Positions 52,163-61,191 of a stretch of 64,000 nt of DNA are shown piece after piece (positions within the stretch are counted from its first letter, which is position 1; each line of letters begins with the position of its first letter). The DNA lies in NCBI RefSeq assembly GCF_045310695.1, contig NZ_JBJIAA010000012.1, forward strand, positions 107,673 through 171,672, given 5' to 3'. Origin of the DNA: Clostridium_S neuense (GTDB lineage: Bacteria; Bacillota; Clostridia; Clostridiales; Clostridiaceae). A program made the translations under genes and the position numbers. Below the pieces are notes generated by a model, which worked only from the letters and a program-made list of their open reading frames with translations, ran no database searches and was not told where the DNA came from.

Positions 52163-52765
52163 ATGGACTATTCTAAATTATCGCCAGTGCAATTAGATGC
52201 GCTTAAAGAGGTAAGTAATATTGGAGCTGGTAATGCAGCAACAGCATTATCTCAACTTCTAAATAAAAAAATTGATATGACAGTTCCAGCAGTAAATATC
52301 ATACTTATGAGTGAATTGTTTGATGAAATAGGCGATGAAAAATTGGCTGTTGGGGTTATAGTTAGAGTTTTAGGGGATGCTCCAGGTAATATACTATTCG
52401 TTTTTGATAAAGATACAGCTCTAGGAATAGTCGAGTCACTTACAGGCCAAAAGGAGGAAAACTTAAATGATATGTCTAGCTCTGTACTTTGTGAAATAGG
52501 TAATATAATATCTGGTTCATATATGAATGCGATATTTAAGCTTACAAATCTTGTTATGACTCCTTCTGTACCAGCAGTTACTTATGATATGCTTGGAGCA
52601 ATGCTTTCAACTACGTTTATAGAATCAGGTCAATATGATGATAATGTACTTGATTTAGAAACTGTATTTTTACAGGATAAAGAAAAAAATATTAGTGGGC
52701 ATTTTTATTATATACCAGTGCCCGGTTCGCTAGAAAAAATACTTAACAGTTTAGGAATAAATTAA
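52163..52765 (+). CDS. cheC: CheY-P phosphatase CheC
   Basis: 200 residues with two CheC-type phosphatase motifs: KEVSNIGAGNAATALSQLL near the N-terminus and LCEIGNIISGSYMNAI in the middle, each with the catalytic Glu and Asn. CheC dephosphorylates CheY-P and is stimulated by CheD, encoded in the same operon. GGAGGTG precedes the ATG. Its homologue FliY, also with the two motifs, follows further down the operon. Confidence 0.95.
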   Translation: MDYSKLSPVQLDALKEVSNIGAGNAATALSQLLNKKIDMTVPAVNIILMSELFDEIGDEKLAVGVIVRVLGDAPGNILFVFDKDTALGIVESLTGQKEENLNDMSSSVLCEIGNIISGSYMNAIFKLTNLVMTPSVPAVTYDMLGAMLSTTFIESGQYDDNVLDLETVFLQDKEKNISGHFYYIPVPGSLEKILNSLGIN

Positions 52766-52781
52766 TATGGAGGTTTGAAAA

Positions 52782-53141
52782 ATGGCAAAAGTATTAATTG
52801 TTGATGATGCCGCATTTATGAGAATGATGATAAAGGATATACTTCAAAAAAATGGATTTGAGGTAGTTGGTGAGGCTAGTAATGGATTAAAGGCAGTAGA
52901 AATTTATAAAACAGAAAAACCTGATGTTGTGACTATGGATATAACTATGCCGGATATGGATGGAATAGAAGCTGTAAAAGCAATAAAAGCATTTGATTCA
53001 GCAGCAAGAATAATAATGTGTTCAGCAATGGGACAGCAGACTATGGTTATGGATGCTATAAAAGCTGGTGCAAGAGATTTTATAGTTAAGCCATTTCAAG
53101 CAGATAGAGTCCTTGAAGCAATAAAAAAGGCTTTGGGTTAA
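52782..53141 (+). CDS. cheY: Chemotaxis response regulator CheY
   Basis: A 119-residue single-domain receiver that binds the flagellar switch when phosphorylated. The acidic pair Asp8/Asp9 and phospho-acceptor Asp53 (VVTMDITMPDMDG) are present, as are the switch Ser in CSAMGQQ and Lys in FIVKPFQ. ATGGAGG precedes the ATG. It sits between cheC and the second cheW, directly upstream of the switch genes. Confidence 0.97.
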   Translation: MAKVLIVDDAAFMRMMIKDILQKNGFEVVGEASNGLKAVEIYKTEKPDVVTMDITMPDMDGIEAVKAIKAFDSAARIIMCSAMGQQTMVMDAIKAGARDFIVKPFQADRVLEAIKKALG

Positions 53142-53181
53142 GTAAAGTTTATTTATAGAATTATTTGGAGGTGATTATACT

Positions 53182-53583
53182 GTGCAGATAGTTATTTTTA
53201 AACTGAATGATGAGCAATTTGCAGTTGAGACATCAAAGGTTCAGACTATAGGGGAAAGCATGATGGTTACTAAAGTTCCCAAAGCCCCAGAATACGTAAA
53301 AGGACTTATAAATATAAGAGGAAGTGTACTTTCACTTTTGGATATAAATCTTCTTCTTGATGTAAAAAAATCTGATGATGAACAAGAAAGTACTATAATA
53401 CTTAAGCTAGAAGATGAACTTGTTGGAATATCAGTTAATCAAGTTGATGAAGTTCTTGATATAGATGAAGCAATTATTGAGAAATTAGATAGTAGTAGTA
53501 ATAAAGAGTATGTTAAGGGTATAATAAATTTTAAAGATAGAATAGTTACACTTATAGATATTGATAAATTAATTAGAAATTAG
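53182..53583 (+). CDS. Chemotaxis coupling protein CheW (second copy)
   Basis: A 133-residue minimal CheW domain starting with GTG after TTTGGAGGTG. IVIFKLNDEQFAVETSKVQTIGE and APEYVKGLINIRGSVLSLLDINLLL are the conserved contact regions. It is slightly shorter than the CheW at 47313 and divergent in sequence. Two CheW proteins in one operon suggest either separate receptor sets or a structural role in array formation. Confidence 0.93.
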   Translation: MQIVIFKLNDEQFAVETSKVQTIGESMMVTKVPKAPEYVKGLINIRGSVLSLLDINLLLDVKKSDDEQESTIILKLEDELVGISVNQVDEVLDIDEAIIEKLDSSSNKEYVKGIINFKDRIVTLIDIDKLIRN

Positions 53584-53608
53584 TAATGAGAAGAAATGAG
53601 GGAAAACT

Positions 53609-54604
53609 ATGGCAGACGTTTTGTCACAAAGTGAGATAGATGCTCTGTTATCTGCCCTGTCCTCTGGAGAACTTCAACCAGATGAAATTCCAAAAGAAGA
53701 AGAGAAGCAGAAAGTAAAGCTGTATGATTTTACAAGTCCTCAGAAGTTTACTAAGGAACACATGAGAACTCTTGAACTTATACATGATAATTATGCTAGA
53801 ATAATATCTAATTATCTTACAGCACAAGTAAGAAACAATGTAAAAATAAATATAGAATCTGTTGAGCAAATAACTTACGAAGAATTTATTCATTCAGTAC
53901 CAAATCCTACTTTTTTGACAATATTTAAAATGCCACCGCTCAGTGGATCTATTTTATTTGAAATGCCGCCTCAATTTGTATATCAAATACTTGATGTACT
54001 TCTCGGTGGTGCAGGCAGTGGAAAGTATAAAACAAGAGAAATAACAGATATAGATAAAAATATTATCATGAAGATTAATCAAGGGTTAATTGACAATCTA
54101 AAATTGGCGTGGAGTGACATAGTAAATGTTCAACCTGAGATAGAGACGCTAGAAACGAATCCAGCGCTTAATCAGACATTGGCTCCACACGAACCTGTTG
54201 CGCTTATAACTTTTTCAGCTGATATGGGTAGTAGTCATAATTTTATAAATATGTGTATACCTTATTTAAGCATAGAAAAAGTTCTTGATAAGCTTATTGT
54301 TCAATACTGGTATCAAGAAAGTAATGAAGAAATTGTAAGGGAATCAAGAGAAAGATTAAGAAACAGGTTAGATGTGGTTGAAGTTCCTTTAACAGCTAAA
54401 TTAGGCTTTACGAATATAACTGTGGAAGATTTTTTGAAATTATCTGTTGGGGATGTAGTAACATTGGATAATAAGTGCAACAATCCAATTCCTATATTTA
54501 TATATGATAAGATGCATTATATAGGGGCACCTGGAGTTATAGGTAAAAATATGGGAGTTAAGATATTAGATAATATAGATAAGGATGTGGAAAATTATGA
54601 GTGA
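53609..54604 (+). CDS. fliM: Flagellar motor switch protein FliM
   Basis: 331 residues. The N-terminal LSQSEIDALLSAL is the CheY-P binding peptide. A CheC-like middle domain (about 40-230) lacks the phosphatase function, and a C-terminal SpoA domain (VPLTAKLGFTNITVEDFLKLSVGDVVTLD) joins the C ring. The stop overlaps the fliY start by 8 bases, so FliM and FliY are translationally coupled. Confidence 0.96.
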   Translation: MADVLSQSEIDALLSALSSGELQPDEIPKEEEKQKVKLYDFTSPQKFTKEHMRTLELIHDNYARIISNYLTAQVRNNVKINIESVEQITYEEFIHSVPNPTFLTIFKMPPLSGSILFEMPPQFVYQILDVLLGGAGSGKYKTREITDIDKNIIMKINQGLIDNLKLAWSDIVNVQPEIETLETNPALNQTLAPHEPVALITFSADMGSSHNFINMCIPYLSIEKVLDKLIVQYWYQESNEEIVRESRERLRNRLDVVEVPLTAKLGFTNITVEDFLKLSVGDVVTLDNKCNNPIPIFIYDKMHYIGAPGVIGKNMGVKILDNIDKDVENYE

Positions 54605-55883
54605 TGGATTTCTTTCACAGGAAGAGATAGACTCTCTTTTGAATGGAGACGGGAGTAATTCTGACTCAGGACAGCCGCCAGAGACAAATGAGGGTAATGA
54701 TAAGAATAATAGTGATGAAATTTTAACCGATATAGAAAAAGACTTACTTGGTGAAATAGGAAATATTTCCATGGGATCTGCTTCAACAGCGTTGTCGACC
54801 ATAATAAGTCAGCAAGTTAATATAACCACACCTGTTGTAAGCATTACTACATTAAAAGAGCTTAAGGATAATTTTGAAGTCCCTAATGTAGCATTAGATG
54901 TAAAATACATAAGTGGAATTGCAGGAGAAAATCTTCTTGTTATGAAGGTTACAGATGCTGCTGTTATTGCAAATCTTATGATGGGTGGAGACGGAAAGGT
55001 AACAAATCAGACTTTATCTGAAATAGAACTTAGTGCTGTTTCTGAAGCGATGAATCAGATGATAGGTTCGGCAGCTACTTCTATGGCTACTATGCTTTTA
55101 AGGGAGGTAAATATATCTCCTCCTACATCAAAAATATGGGATAATGATACAGATCCTTTAACAGAAACTATAAAAGATGATGAAAATGTTGTAGAAGTAG
55201 CATTTAAAATGACTATAGGTGATCTTGTTGATAGTAATATTATGCAAATACTACCTATGGAAACTGCAAGAAAAATGATAGGTATAATGATGGGCAGCGG
55301 GGAAGCTCCTAAAGAAGAAACTGCTAAAGAAGAGCAGCCAAAGGCTAATGAAGTTGTAAATAATGAAACAAATACTCAAAGCCAAAGTCCACAGCCTAGT
55401 AATTCTGGACAAATGGAGTATCATGAGGCACCGCCGCAGTATCAGCAGCCGCAGCCTCAATATCAACAGGCACCACCACAGTATCAGCAGGCACCACCGC
55501 AGTATTATGAGATGCCGCCTCAATATCAGCAGGCATCACCTCAATATCAGCAGCCGCCAGTTGAGGTTAATAAAGCATCATTTCAGTCTTTTGGACCATC
55601 AAGGTCTCAAGACATGCCTAAAAATATAGACCTTATACTCGATGTACCACTTGAGATTTCGGTAGTTTTAGGTAGAGCTAAAAAGAACATAAAGGAAATA
55701 CTCAATTTAGGAACGGGCTCTTTAATAGAACTTGATAAGCTTGCTGAAGAGCCAGTTGAGATACTTGTAAATGGTAAAAAGGTTGCTTATGGTGAGGTTG
55801 TTGTTGTTGATGAAAACTTTGGTGTCAGAATTACAAGTATTGTTAGTAATGAAGAAAAGATAAAAAGTCTAGGAAAAAAATAA
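54597..55883 (+). CDS. fliY: Flagellar motor switch protein FliY with Pro/Gln/Tyr-rich linker
   Basis: About 428 residues. An N-terminal FliM-like CheY-binding peptide (FLSQEEIDSLLNGDG) is followed by a CheC-like domain with two phosphatase motifs (LGEIGNISMGSASTAL and VSEAMNQMIGSAATSM), a low-complexity linker (about residues 240-325) with repeated PPQYQQ units, and a C-terminal SpoA/FliN domain (ILDVPLEISVVLGRAKKNIKEIL). It therefore acts as a switch component and CheY-P phosphatase. The ATG at 54597 overlaps fliM; an ATG at 54585 is the alternative. A terminator follows, so it ends the che operon. Confidence 0.94.
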   Translation: MSDGFLSQEEIDSLLNGDGSNSDSGQPPETNEGNDKNNSDEILTDIEKDLLGEIGNISMGSASTALSTIISQQVNITTPVVSITTLKELKDNFEVPNVALDVKYISGIAGENLLVMKVTDAAVIANLMMGGDGKVTNQTLSEIELSAVSEAMNQMIGSAATSMATMLLREVNISPPTSKIWDNDTDPLTETIKDDENVVEVAFKMTIGDLVDSNIMQILPMETARKMIGIMMGSGEAPKEETAKEEQPKANEVVNNETNTQSQSPQPSNSGQMEYHEAPPQYQQPQPQYQQAPPQYQQAPPQYYEMPPQYQQASPQYQQPPVEVNKASFQSFGPSRSQDMPKNIDLILDVPLEISVVLGRAKKNIKEILNLGTGSLIELDKLAEEPVEILVNGKKVAYGEVVVVDENFGVRITSIVSNEEKIKSLGKK

Positions 55884-55900
55884 TTATAAGTTAGATAAAA

Positions 55901-55934
55901 GATAGCCGGCAGAAATATTAACCGGTTATTTTTT
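55901..55934 (+). terminator. Terminator of the che-fliM-fliY operon
   Basis: AGCCGG and CCGGTT form a short stem (one G-T pair) around an 11-base loop, followed by ATTTTTTAT. It lies just before the sigma-D promoter of flgM. Confidence 0.72.
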
Positions 55935-55947
55935 ATATTAGGAAATA

Positions 55948-55974
55948 TAAACTTTATTTTTCACTTTACGATAA
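55948..55974 (+). promoter_or_regulatory. Sigma-D promoter of the flgM operon
   Basis: TAAA (55948-55951), 15 bases, TACGATAA (55967-55974), the same pattern as at 45270 and 63853. The leader to flgM is about 185 bases and contains a small GTAGTAT...ATACTGC stem. Confidence 0.82.
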
Positions 55975-56164
55975 TAAAAACAGGAGAAGGTAGTATAAAA
56001 TTCATACTGCTTAATCATAAATTTAAGTATCTATTTTGAAACCAGTTCTAATTAAGTTTATATATGTACTATAATCAGTTAAAAGCTGAAGCTTAGAAAC
56101 CTCTAATAGAAGCAGTATAATAAATATTTGAAGTGTATATATAGTTGATAGGAAGTGTATATTT

Positions 56165-56443
56165 ATGAAAGTGAATAGCTTAGGTGCAGATAATAATGTA
56201 ATTAGAGTTCATTCTCTTTATAGCTCCAATAGTAGAAAAATTAGTAGTACTCCTGCAAAGGATAGAATAGAAATTTCGGAAGCTGGAAAAATGCTCAGTA
56301 GTTTATGCTCAAATTTTCAAATAGATAATAGCGACAGCAAGGTTGAATTCATAAAAAGTGAAGTTCAAAATGGTACTTACAATAGAAATTCTAAACTAGT
56401 AGCGAAAAAGATTGTGGATTATTTTAAAGGAAGAGAGGTTTAA
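56165..56443 (+). CDS. flgM: Anti-sigma-D factor FlgM
   Basis: A 92-residue protein that binds and holds sigma-D until the hook is complete. The conserved C-terminal half is visible: DRIEISEAGKMLSSL, then SKVEFIKSEVQNGTYNRNSKLVAKKIVDYF. GGAAGTG precedes the ATG. It is first in a late-flagellar operon and 3 bases before flgN, and a sigma-D promoter upstream gives the usual feedback. Confidence 0.93.
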   Translation: MKVNSLGADNNVIRVHSLYSSNSRKISSTPAKDRIEISEAGKMLSSLCSNFQIDNSDSKVEFIKSEVQNGTYNRNSKLVAKKIVDYFKGREV

Positions 56444-56446
56444 ACT

Positions 56447-56857
56447 ATGAAAGAAGCACTAAGTGAATTGATACTAAGGGAAATTGAAACCTTAAAGAAT
56501 TTATTAATGCTTTTAGAAAAACAACATGAACTTTATCTTGAAAAAAATATATTTGGACTTGAAGATATTGTTAAAAAGATAGAAAATGCAAATATTGAAG
56601 TTGCAAAAATTGAAGTTGAACGAAGAAAACTCGAAGGAGATAAATCTATAAAGATTTTGGTAAAAGAAATTGATGATGATAGTTTAAGCAAAAATTTTGA
56701 TGATATGATTCAACTTGTTCATAATGTTAAAAGTCAAAATAGTATAAATCAATTTCTTATTAAGCAGGGGCTATTATTTGCAAATAAGATGCTTAATTTA
56801 TTTGGTAGAAATAAAAATGTAAAAACATACAATGCGTATGGGAAAGTAAGTAAATAG
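56447..56857 (+). CDS. flgN: Flagellar export chaperone FlgN
   Basis: A 136-residue, mostly helical protein with coiled-coil character (LILREIETLKNLLMLLEKQHELYLEKN), as in the FlgN/YvyG family, which chaperones the hook-associated proteins FlgK and FlgL to the export apparatus. The assignment rests on its helical composition, size and position between flgM and flgK. AAGAGAGG is upstream. Confidence 0.85.
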   Translation: MKEALSELILREIETLKNLLMLLEKQHELYLEKNIFGLEDIVKKIENANIEVAKIEVERRKLEGDKSIKILVKEIDDDSLSKNFDDMIQLVHNVKSQNSINQFLIKQGLLFANKMLNLFGRNKNVKTYNAYGKVSK

Positions 56858-56871
56858 AAAGGGGTAAAAAA

Positions 56872-58776
56872 ATGTCAGGATTATTTGCAACTCTTGATAC
56901 ATCAAGCTTAGGATTAACAGCCCAGCAGGCTGCTCTTAATGTAACTTCACATAATATTGCTAATGCTAGTACACCCGGATATACAAGGCAGAGAGCAGAT
57001 TTACAGGCAGTATATGATAGTGAAGTGCCTAAAAATCAATCTGAAGGAAGAGGGGTAATAGTTTCAGATATAGAAAGAATTAAGGATGCTTTCATTGATT
57101 ATCAAGTTAGAAATCAAACAAGTAACGAAGGTACAAATAAATCTATAAGTAATTATTTGGGAGAATTACAAAATATAATGAATGAGCCATCTGGTAGTGG
57201 AATGGGAAGTTTAATTTCAACCTTTTTTTCTAATTGGCACGATCTTTCTCAGAGTGCTCAAACTGAAACTACAAGAGGACTTATAGTTTCTCAAACCAAA
57301 ACTCTTACAGATCAACTTAATTCCACGTATAAAAAGCTTCAGGATTTAAAAGCAAATTGTAATAATGAAATTGACAACGATGTTTTTAATATTAATTCCA
57401 CTTTAGATAAAATAGATAGTTTAAATGCTCAGATAATTGATGTTAAGGCTTCAGGTGGAGAACCAAATGACCTTATGGATACAAGAGACACGCTTCTTAA
57501 TACACTAAGTGAATATTTTAATATTAATGTAGATAGTAAAAAGATGAATGGTATAGAGCTTACTGCTAGCAATGGTAGTCAGCTATCAGGAAAAACTTTA
57601 GTACAAATTGAAAATGGTGATAAAGAAACTAGATTCTCGTATATTAATAATATTCAGGAAGTTAAAAATCCTGATGGTACATTAAAAAAAGATAGTTTTG
57701 GTAAGCAAATTTATGATATAACATATTACAAGTATGGAGATAAAACAACTGATAAAAATAAGGTTGATGTTTATGTAAGTGGGATAAGTTCAGATCAATT
57801 AAATGAACTTAGCAGAAACAGGGTACTATGGGCTGACAAGGATGGAAATGCAATAGGACTATCAGTTGATAAAAATGGCAAGAGTTTGTCAAAGGGAGGA
57901 AATTCAGATAATCCTATAAGTTTTGACAGCAGTTCCATGTTTACACCTACTGATGGAATCCTTAAAGGTACCTCATCTGTTCAAACTGATATTGATAAAT
58001 ATACTGATTACTTAAATAAAATAGCAAAAGCAATTGCACTTTCAGTTAATGCAGTTGAAAGTGGAAGTACAACAGCAAGTGTACCAACCACAGACGCGTC
58101 AGGGAAAATAACAAAAAGTGGTGATGCAATGCCATTTTTCGTAAATGGTGATAAAGCATCCTACACTACTGATGCAGATAATAAAAATCAGCTATCTAAT
58201 TTAAGCGACACTTTAAGTGCTGAGAGCGGAATTACTGCTGGTAATATTTCTATAAATAAAGAAATATACGACCATCCCATGGAAATAAAAACAAGATTGC
58301 ATGATAATGAATATGCCAAAGAAAGCGATAATCCAGTAGATGGTAATACAGATGGAGTGAGAGCGCAGGCAGTAGCCGATCTTGCAAATAAGCTGCTTAA
58401 CGTTCAAGGAATTTCAGCAGATACAACAAGAGATGATTTCTTTAATGCTTCCAAAGTAAATCAACAATTTGGTGGTCTTGATGTTAATAAGGTGCCAACA
58501 GTGCAGGATTATAGTGGAGGTAGTACGGTTTATGATTATCTCACAGATGCTGTAACAAAATTGGGAACGGAGGCAAGTGCAGCAAATACAACCTTCAAAA
58601 CTTCAAAACAGCAGCTTCAAGCTCTCCAGCAGTCAAGAGATTCTGTATCAGGTGTTTCACTTGATGAGGAAATGACTAACTTAATACAATATAATCATGC
58701 TTATCAAGCGAATGCAAAGGTTATTTCTACAGTAAATGAATTACTAGATGTTGTAATTAATGGTTTAATGAAATAA
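56872..58776 (+). CDS. flgK: Flagellar hook-associated protein 1 (FlgK)
   Basis: A 634-residue structural protein at the hook-filament junction, secreted through the flagellar export system. The N-terminal rod/hook family motif (LGLTAQQAALNVTSHNIANASTPGYTRQ) and the C-terminal SLDEEMTNLIQYNHAYQANAKVISTVNELLD are the coiled-coil ends that pack in the core. The variable middle domain (about 200-520) is surface-exposed. AAGGGG precedes the ATG. Confidence 0.97.
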   Translation: MSGLFATLDTSSLGLTAQQAALNVTSHNIANASTPGYTRQRADLQAVYDSEVPKNQSEGRGVIVSDIERIKDAFIDYQVRNQTSNEGTNKSISNYLGELQNIMNEPSGSGMGSLISTFFSNWHDLSQSAQTETTRGLIVSQTKTLTDQLNSTYKKLQDLKANCNNEIDNDVFNINSTLDKIDSLNAQIIDVKASGGEPNDLMDTRDTLLNTLSEYFNINVDSKKMNGIELTASNGSQLSGKTLVQIENGDKETRFSYINNIQEVKNPDGTLKKDSFGKQIYDITYYKYGDKTTDKNKVDVYVSGISSDQLNELSRNRVLWADKDGNAIGLSVDKNGKSLSKGGNSDNPISFDSSSMFTPTDGILKGTSSVQTDIDKYTDYLNKIAKAIALSVNAVESGSTTASVPTTDASGKITKSGDAMPFFVNGDKASYTTDADNKNQLSNLSDTLSAESGITAGNISINKEIYDHPMEIKTRLHDNEYAKESDNPVDGNTDGVRAQAVADLANKLLNVQGISADTTRDDFFNASKVNQQFGGLDVNKVPTVQDYSGGSTVYDYLTDAVTKLGTEASAANTTFKTSKQQLQALQQSRDSVSGVSLDEEMTNLIQYNHAYQANAKVISTVNELLDVVINGLMK

Positions 58777-58804
58777 TATAAAATAGTATAGAGGTGAATG
58801 ATAT

Positions 58805-59794
58805 ATGCGTGTAACAAGCAGTATGCTTTCAAATAATTTTCTTTATGATTTGGGGAATAACCTCGAAAGTATGAGCGTTTATCAAAGGCAAATGTCAAGT
58901 GGAACTCTCATAAACAAGGCCTCAGATGATCCTTTAGGTGCATCAAGAGTTATGCAAATAAACAATGAAATGATAAAGAATAAACAATATACTACTAATA
59001 TAAATAATGCAAATCAATGGTTAAGTGTAACGGATACAAGTTTAGGACAAATAGGTAGTGTATTACAGAGAATAAATGAACTTTTGGTTTCTACAGGTGA
59101 CCCGACATATGGTGATGCTCAGAGACAGGCTATTAAGGAAGAAATAAATTCTAATATAAATCAAATCTCTCAAATATTAAATACAACCTATGATGGGAAA
59201 TATGTATTTGGAGGAAACCGCGGTACAGATAAACCTACTCTTGTTACTACAGATGCAACAAGCAAAAATCAGCAGTTAAGTTATGCGAGTAAGGATGGAG
59301 TAACAAAAATGCCAGTGGGAGCTACACCTACAGCTGATGAAACAAATCAGCTTGGGATGATAAAGTCAAAACTCTCAACTGAAATCTCTGATGGTGTTTC
59401 AGTAAACTATAATTTTACGGCATCAGATGTAATGGAATTTAGAAATGATGCTGGAGTGTCTAAAGATTTAAGAACTATTTTAAACAATATAACTACACAT
59501 CTGGATTCAGGAGATGTTTCAAGTTTAACAGGTAGTGATCTTTCTGATATAAAAGATGCTATAGGCAATGCCTCTGGTATTCGTACTGAAGTTGGTGCTT
59601 TGGAAAATAGAATGAAAAGTGCTAGCAGTCAAAACGAAATTGAAATTTCAAGCTTGACACAGGTTTTGGCAAGCACTAACGATGTAGATTATGCACAAGT
59701 AACAATGCAATATTCTCAAGCTCAAACAACATATTTAGCTTCACTTCAAACAAGTGCTAAAATACTACAACATACATTAATAGATTATCTATAA
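58805..59794 (+). CDS. flgL: Flagellar hook-associated protein 3 (FlgL)
   Basis: 329 residues with flagellin-like ends: MRVTSSMLSNNFLYDLGNN, MSSGTLINKASDDPLGASRVMQINNEM at the N-terminus and a C-terminal DVDYAQVTMQYSQAQTTYLASLQTSAKI. It is the second hook-filament junction protein. GAGGTGA precedes the ATG, 28 bases after flgK. Confidence 0.96.
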   Translation: MRVTSSMLSNNFLYDLGNNLESMSVYQRQMSSGTLINKASDDPLGASRVMQINNEMIKNKQYTTNINNANQWLSVTDTSLGQIGSVLQRINELLVSTGDPTYGDAQRQAIKEEINSNINQISQILNTTYDGKYVFGGNRGTDKPTLVTTDATSKNQQLSYASKDGVTKMPVGATPTADETNQLGMIKSKLSTEISDGVSVNYNFTASDVMEFRNDAGVSKDLRTILNNITTHLDSGDVSSLTGSDLSDIKDAIGNASGIRTEVGALENRMKSASSQNEIEISSLTQVLASTNDVDYAQVTMQYSQAQTTYLASLQTSAKILQHTLIDYL

Positions 59795-59808
59795 TAGGGG
59801 TGTAGAAG

Positions 59809-60237
59809 ATGAAATTGTATACTAAATATCACGGCATTAGAGAATACGATAAAAGTGATGTGATAACTTTTAGTAATGGATTACCTGGTTTTGAAAATTT
59901 GAAAAAGTTTATAATGTTTTCTATGGAAGAAAATAACGTATTTAGTATGCTTCATTCTATTGAAAACATGGAAATAGGATTAGTTTTGGTTTCACCCTTC
60001 TACGCTATGAAGGATTATGAATTTAAATTAGAAGAGCATGAAATTGAAGAATTAAAGATAAAAGATAAATCTGATATAGTTGTTTTAACTACGGTTTGCG
60101 TTAATAATGATGTAAAAAAAATAACTACAAATTTAAAAGCACCTATTTTGATAAATATTAAAGAAAAAATAGGGAAACAATTAATATTAGATAATGAAAA
60201 ATATTCTGTAAAGTACCCTCTTTTAAGGGAGGAATAA
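59809..60237 (+). CDS. fliW: Flagellar assembly factor FliW
   Basis: A 142-residue beta-rich protein (ITFSNGLPGFENLKKFIMFSMEEN, LVLVSPF, VLTTVCVNNDVKKITTNLKAPILIN). In Bacillus it binds flagellin and, when free, sequesters CsrA; here it precedes csrA by 2 bases. It therefore couples flagellin secretion to flagellin translation. GGGGTG precedes the ATG. Confidence 0.96.
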   Translation: MKLYTKYHGIREYDKSDVITFSNGLPGFENLKKFIMFSMEENNVFSMLHSIENMEIGLVLVSPFYAMKDYEFKLEEHEIEELKIKDKSDIVVLTTVCVNNDVKKITTNLKAPILINIKEKIGKQLILDNEKYSVKYPLLREE

Positions 60238-60239
60238 AA

Positions 60240-60458
60240 ATGCTAGTTATTACAAGAAAAAAAGATGAGTCTATTCTTATAGGTAATAATATAGAAATTG
60301 TTGTTGTTAAAGTTGATGAGGGTTCTGTTAAACTTGCTATTAATGCACCAAAAGATGTGAAAATTTTAAGAAAGGAGTTGTATAAGGAGGTTATCGAAGA
60401 AAATAAAAAATCAATTTCAATTGATAGTACTATATTGAAAGATATAAAAAATAAATAG
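60240..60458 (+). CDS. csrA: Translational repressor CsrA
   Basis: A 72-residue RNA-binding dimer. The start MLVITRKKDESILIGNNIEI and VKLAINAPKDVKILRKELY are the conserved RNA-binding strands. It binds GGA in hairpin loops near ribosome binding sites; a fitting hairpin is present before flagellin at the end of the window. GGGAGG at the fliW end is its ribosome binding site. Confidence 0.97.
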   Translation: MLVITRKKDESILIGNNIEIVVVKVDEGSVKLAINAPKDVKILRKELYKEVIEENKKSISIDSTILKDIKNK

Positions 60459-60469
60459 AGGTGTTAAAT

Positions 60470-60835
60470 ATGGATGTTGAGGCTATAAGTCACGGAGGAC
60501 AAAATCTATACAATATCGATAGCAGCTTGGTAGATGATAACAAAAATCCACAAAATGATATCGCAAATAGTATTTCGCAGGATAAAAGTACTCAAAATGA
60601 TGGTATAAGTGAGAAAGATGCAAAAAGAGCTGCAGATGTAATGAACAATCTTTTAAAGGATAAATCAACTCACATAGAATATGAGCAGGATGAGGACTTT
60701 AAGTATATAATGATTATGAAGGTTGTTGATAATGACACAAACAAAGTCGTAAATGAAATACCATCTAAAAAAATTTTGGATATGGTAGCTCAATTTTGTG
60801 AAATGGCTGGACTCATTGTAAACAAAAAAGCCTGA
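60470..60835 (+). CDS. flaG: FlaG-family flagellar protein
   Basis: 121 residues. A variable N-terminal half is followed by the FlaG/YvyC core (IEYEQDEDFKYIMIMKVVDNDTNKVVNEIPSKKILDMVAQFCEMAGLIVNKKA). The function is not well defined; in other bacteria loss alters filament length. I chose ATG 60470 because GAGGTG lies 6 bases upstream; a GTG at 60461 overlaps that site. Confidence 0.9.
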   Translation: MDVEAISHGGQNLYNIDSSLVDDNKNPQNDIANSISQDKSTQNDGISEKDAKRAADVMNNLLKDKSTHIEYEQDEDFKYIMIMKVVDNDTNKVVNEIPSKKILDMVAQFCEMAGLIVNKKA

Positions 60836-60860
60836 TTTCTTGTGAGGAGGTACTGCAATT

Positions 60861-61181
60861 GTGGAATATATATTAAATAAGATTGATATGGAAGTAAGAG
60901 CAAGAGTTAATCAATCTACCGAGGAACATAAGGTACATCCAAAGGGTGAAATACAATCCGTAAAAAAGTATAATGGAAATAAAAATCAGAATCACAAAAA
61001 TAGGAATGACAATAATGAAGAAGATAAAAAGTTTGTGATATCCAAGAATAAGCTAAAAAATAGTAAGATAGTAATAACTGCAGTTAAAAACAATAAAATT
61101 GTTGTAGATGCAGAGTTTGATAAAGATAAATCATTAAGTAAAGATATACAGAAGGGAAATTATTTAGACATTAGGAGGTAG
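60861..61181 (+). CDS. Unrecognised small basic protein in the late-flagellar operon
   Basis: A 106-residue protein not recognised. It has a polar, Asn/Lys-rich middle (NGNKNQNHKNRNDNNEEDKK) and a C-terminal segment of beta-like strands (SKIVITAVKNNKIVVDAEF). There is no signal peptide or membrane segment. It starts with GTG after a strong GAGGAGG site, lies 25 bases after flaG and 10 bases before fliS, and uses the same codons as its neighbours, so it is a real operon member. A small flagellar chaperone or regulator is a guess. Confidence 0.75.
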   Translation: MEYILNKIDMEVRARVNQSTEEHKVHPKGEIQSVKKYNGNKNQNHKNRNDNNEEDKKFVISKNKLKNSKIVITAVKNNKIVVDAEFDKDKSLSKDIQKGNYLDIRR

Positions 61182-61191
61182 AGGTTTAATA

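Noticed and set aside
55420..55560. Regularly spaced short repeats that could suggest a CRISPR-like array
   Set aside because: The repeats are in frame and encode the PPQYQQ linker of FliY; there are no unique spacers and no cas genes.
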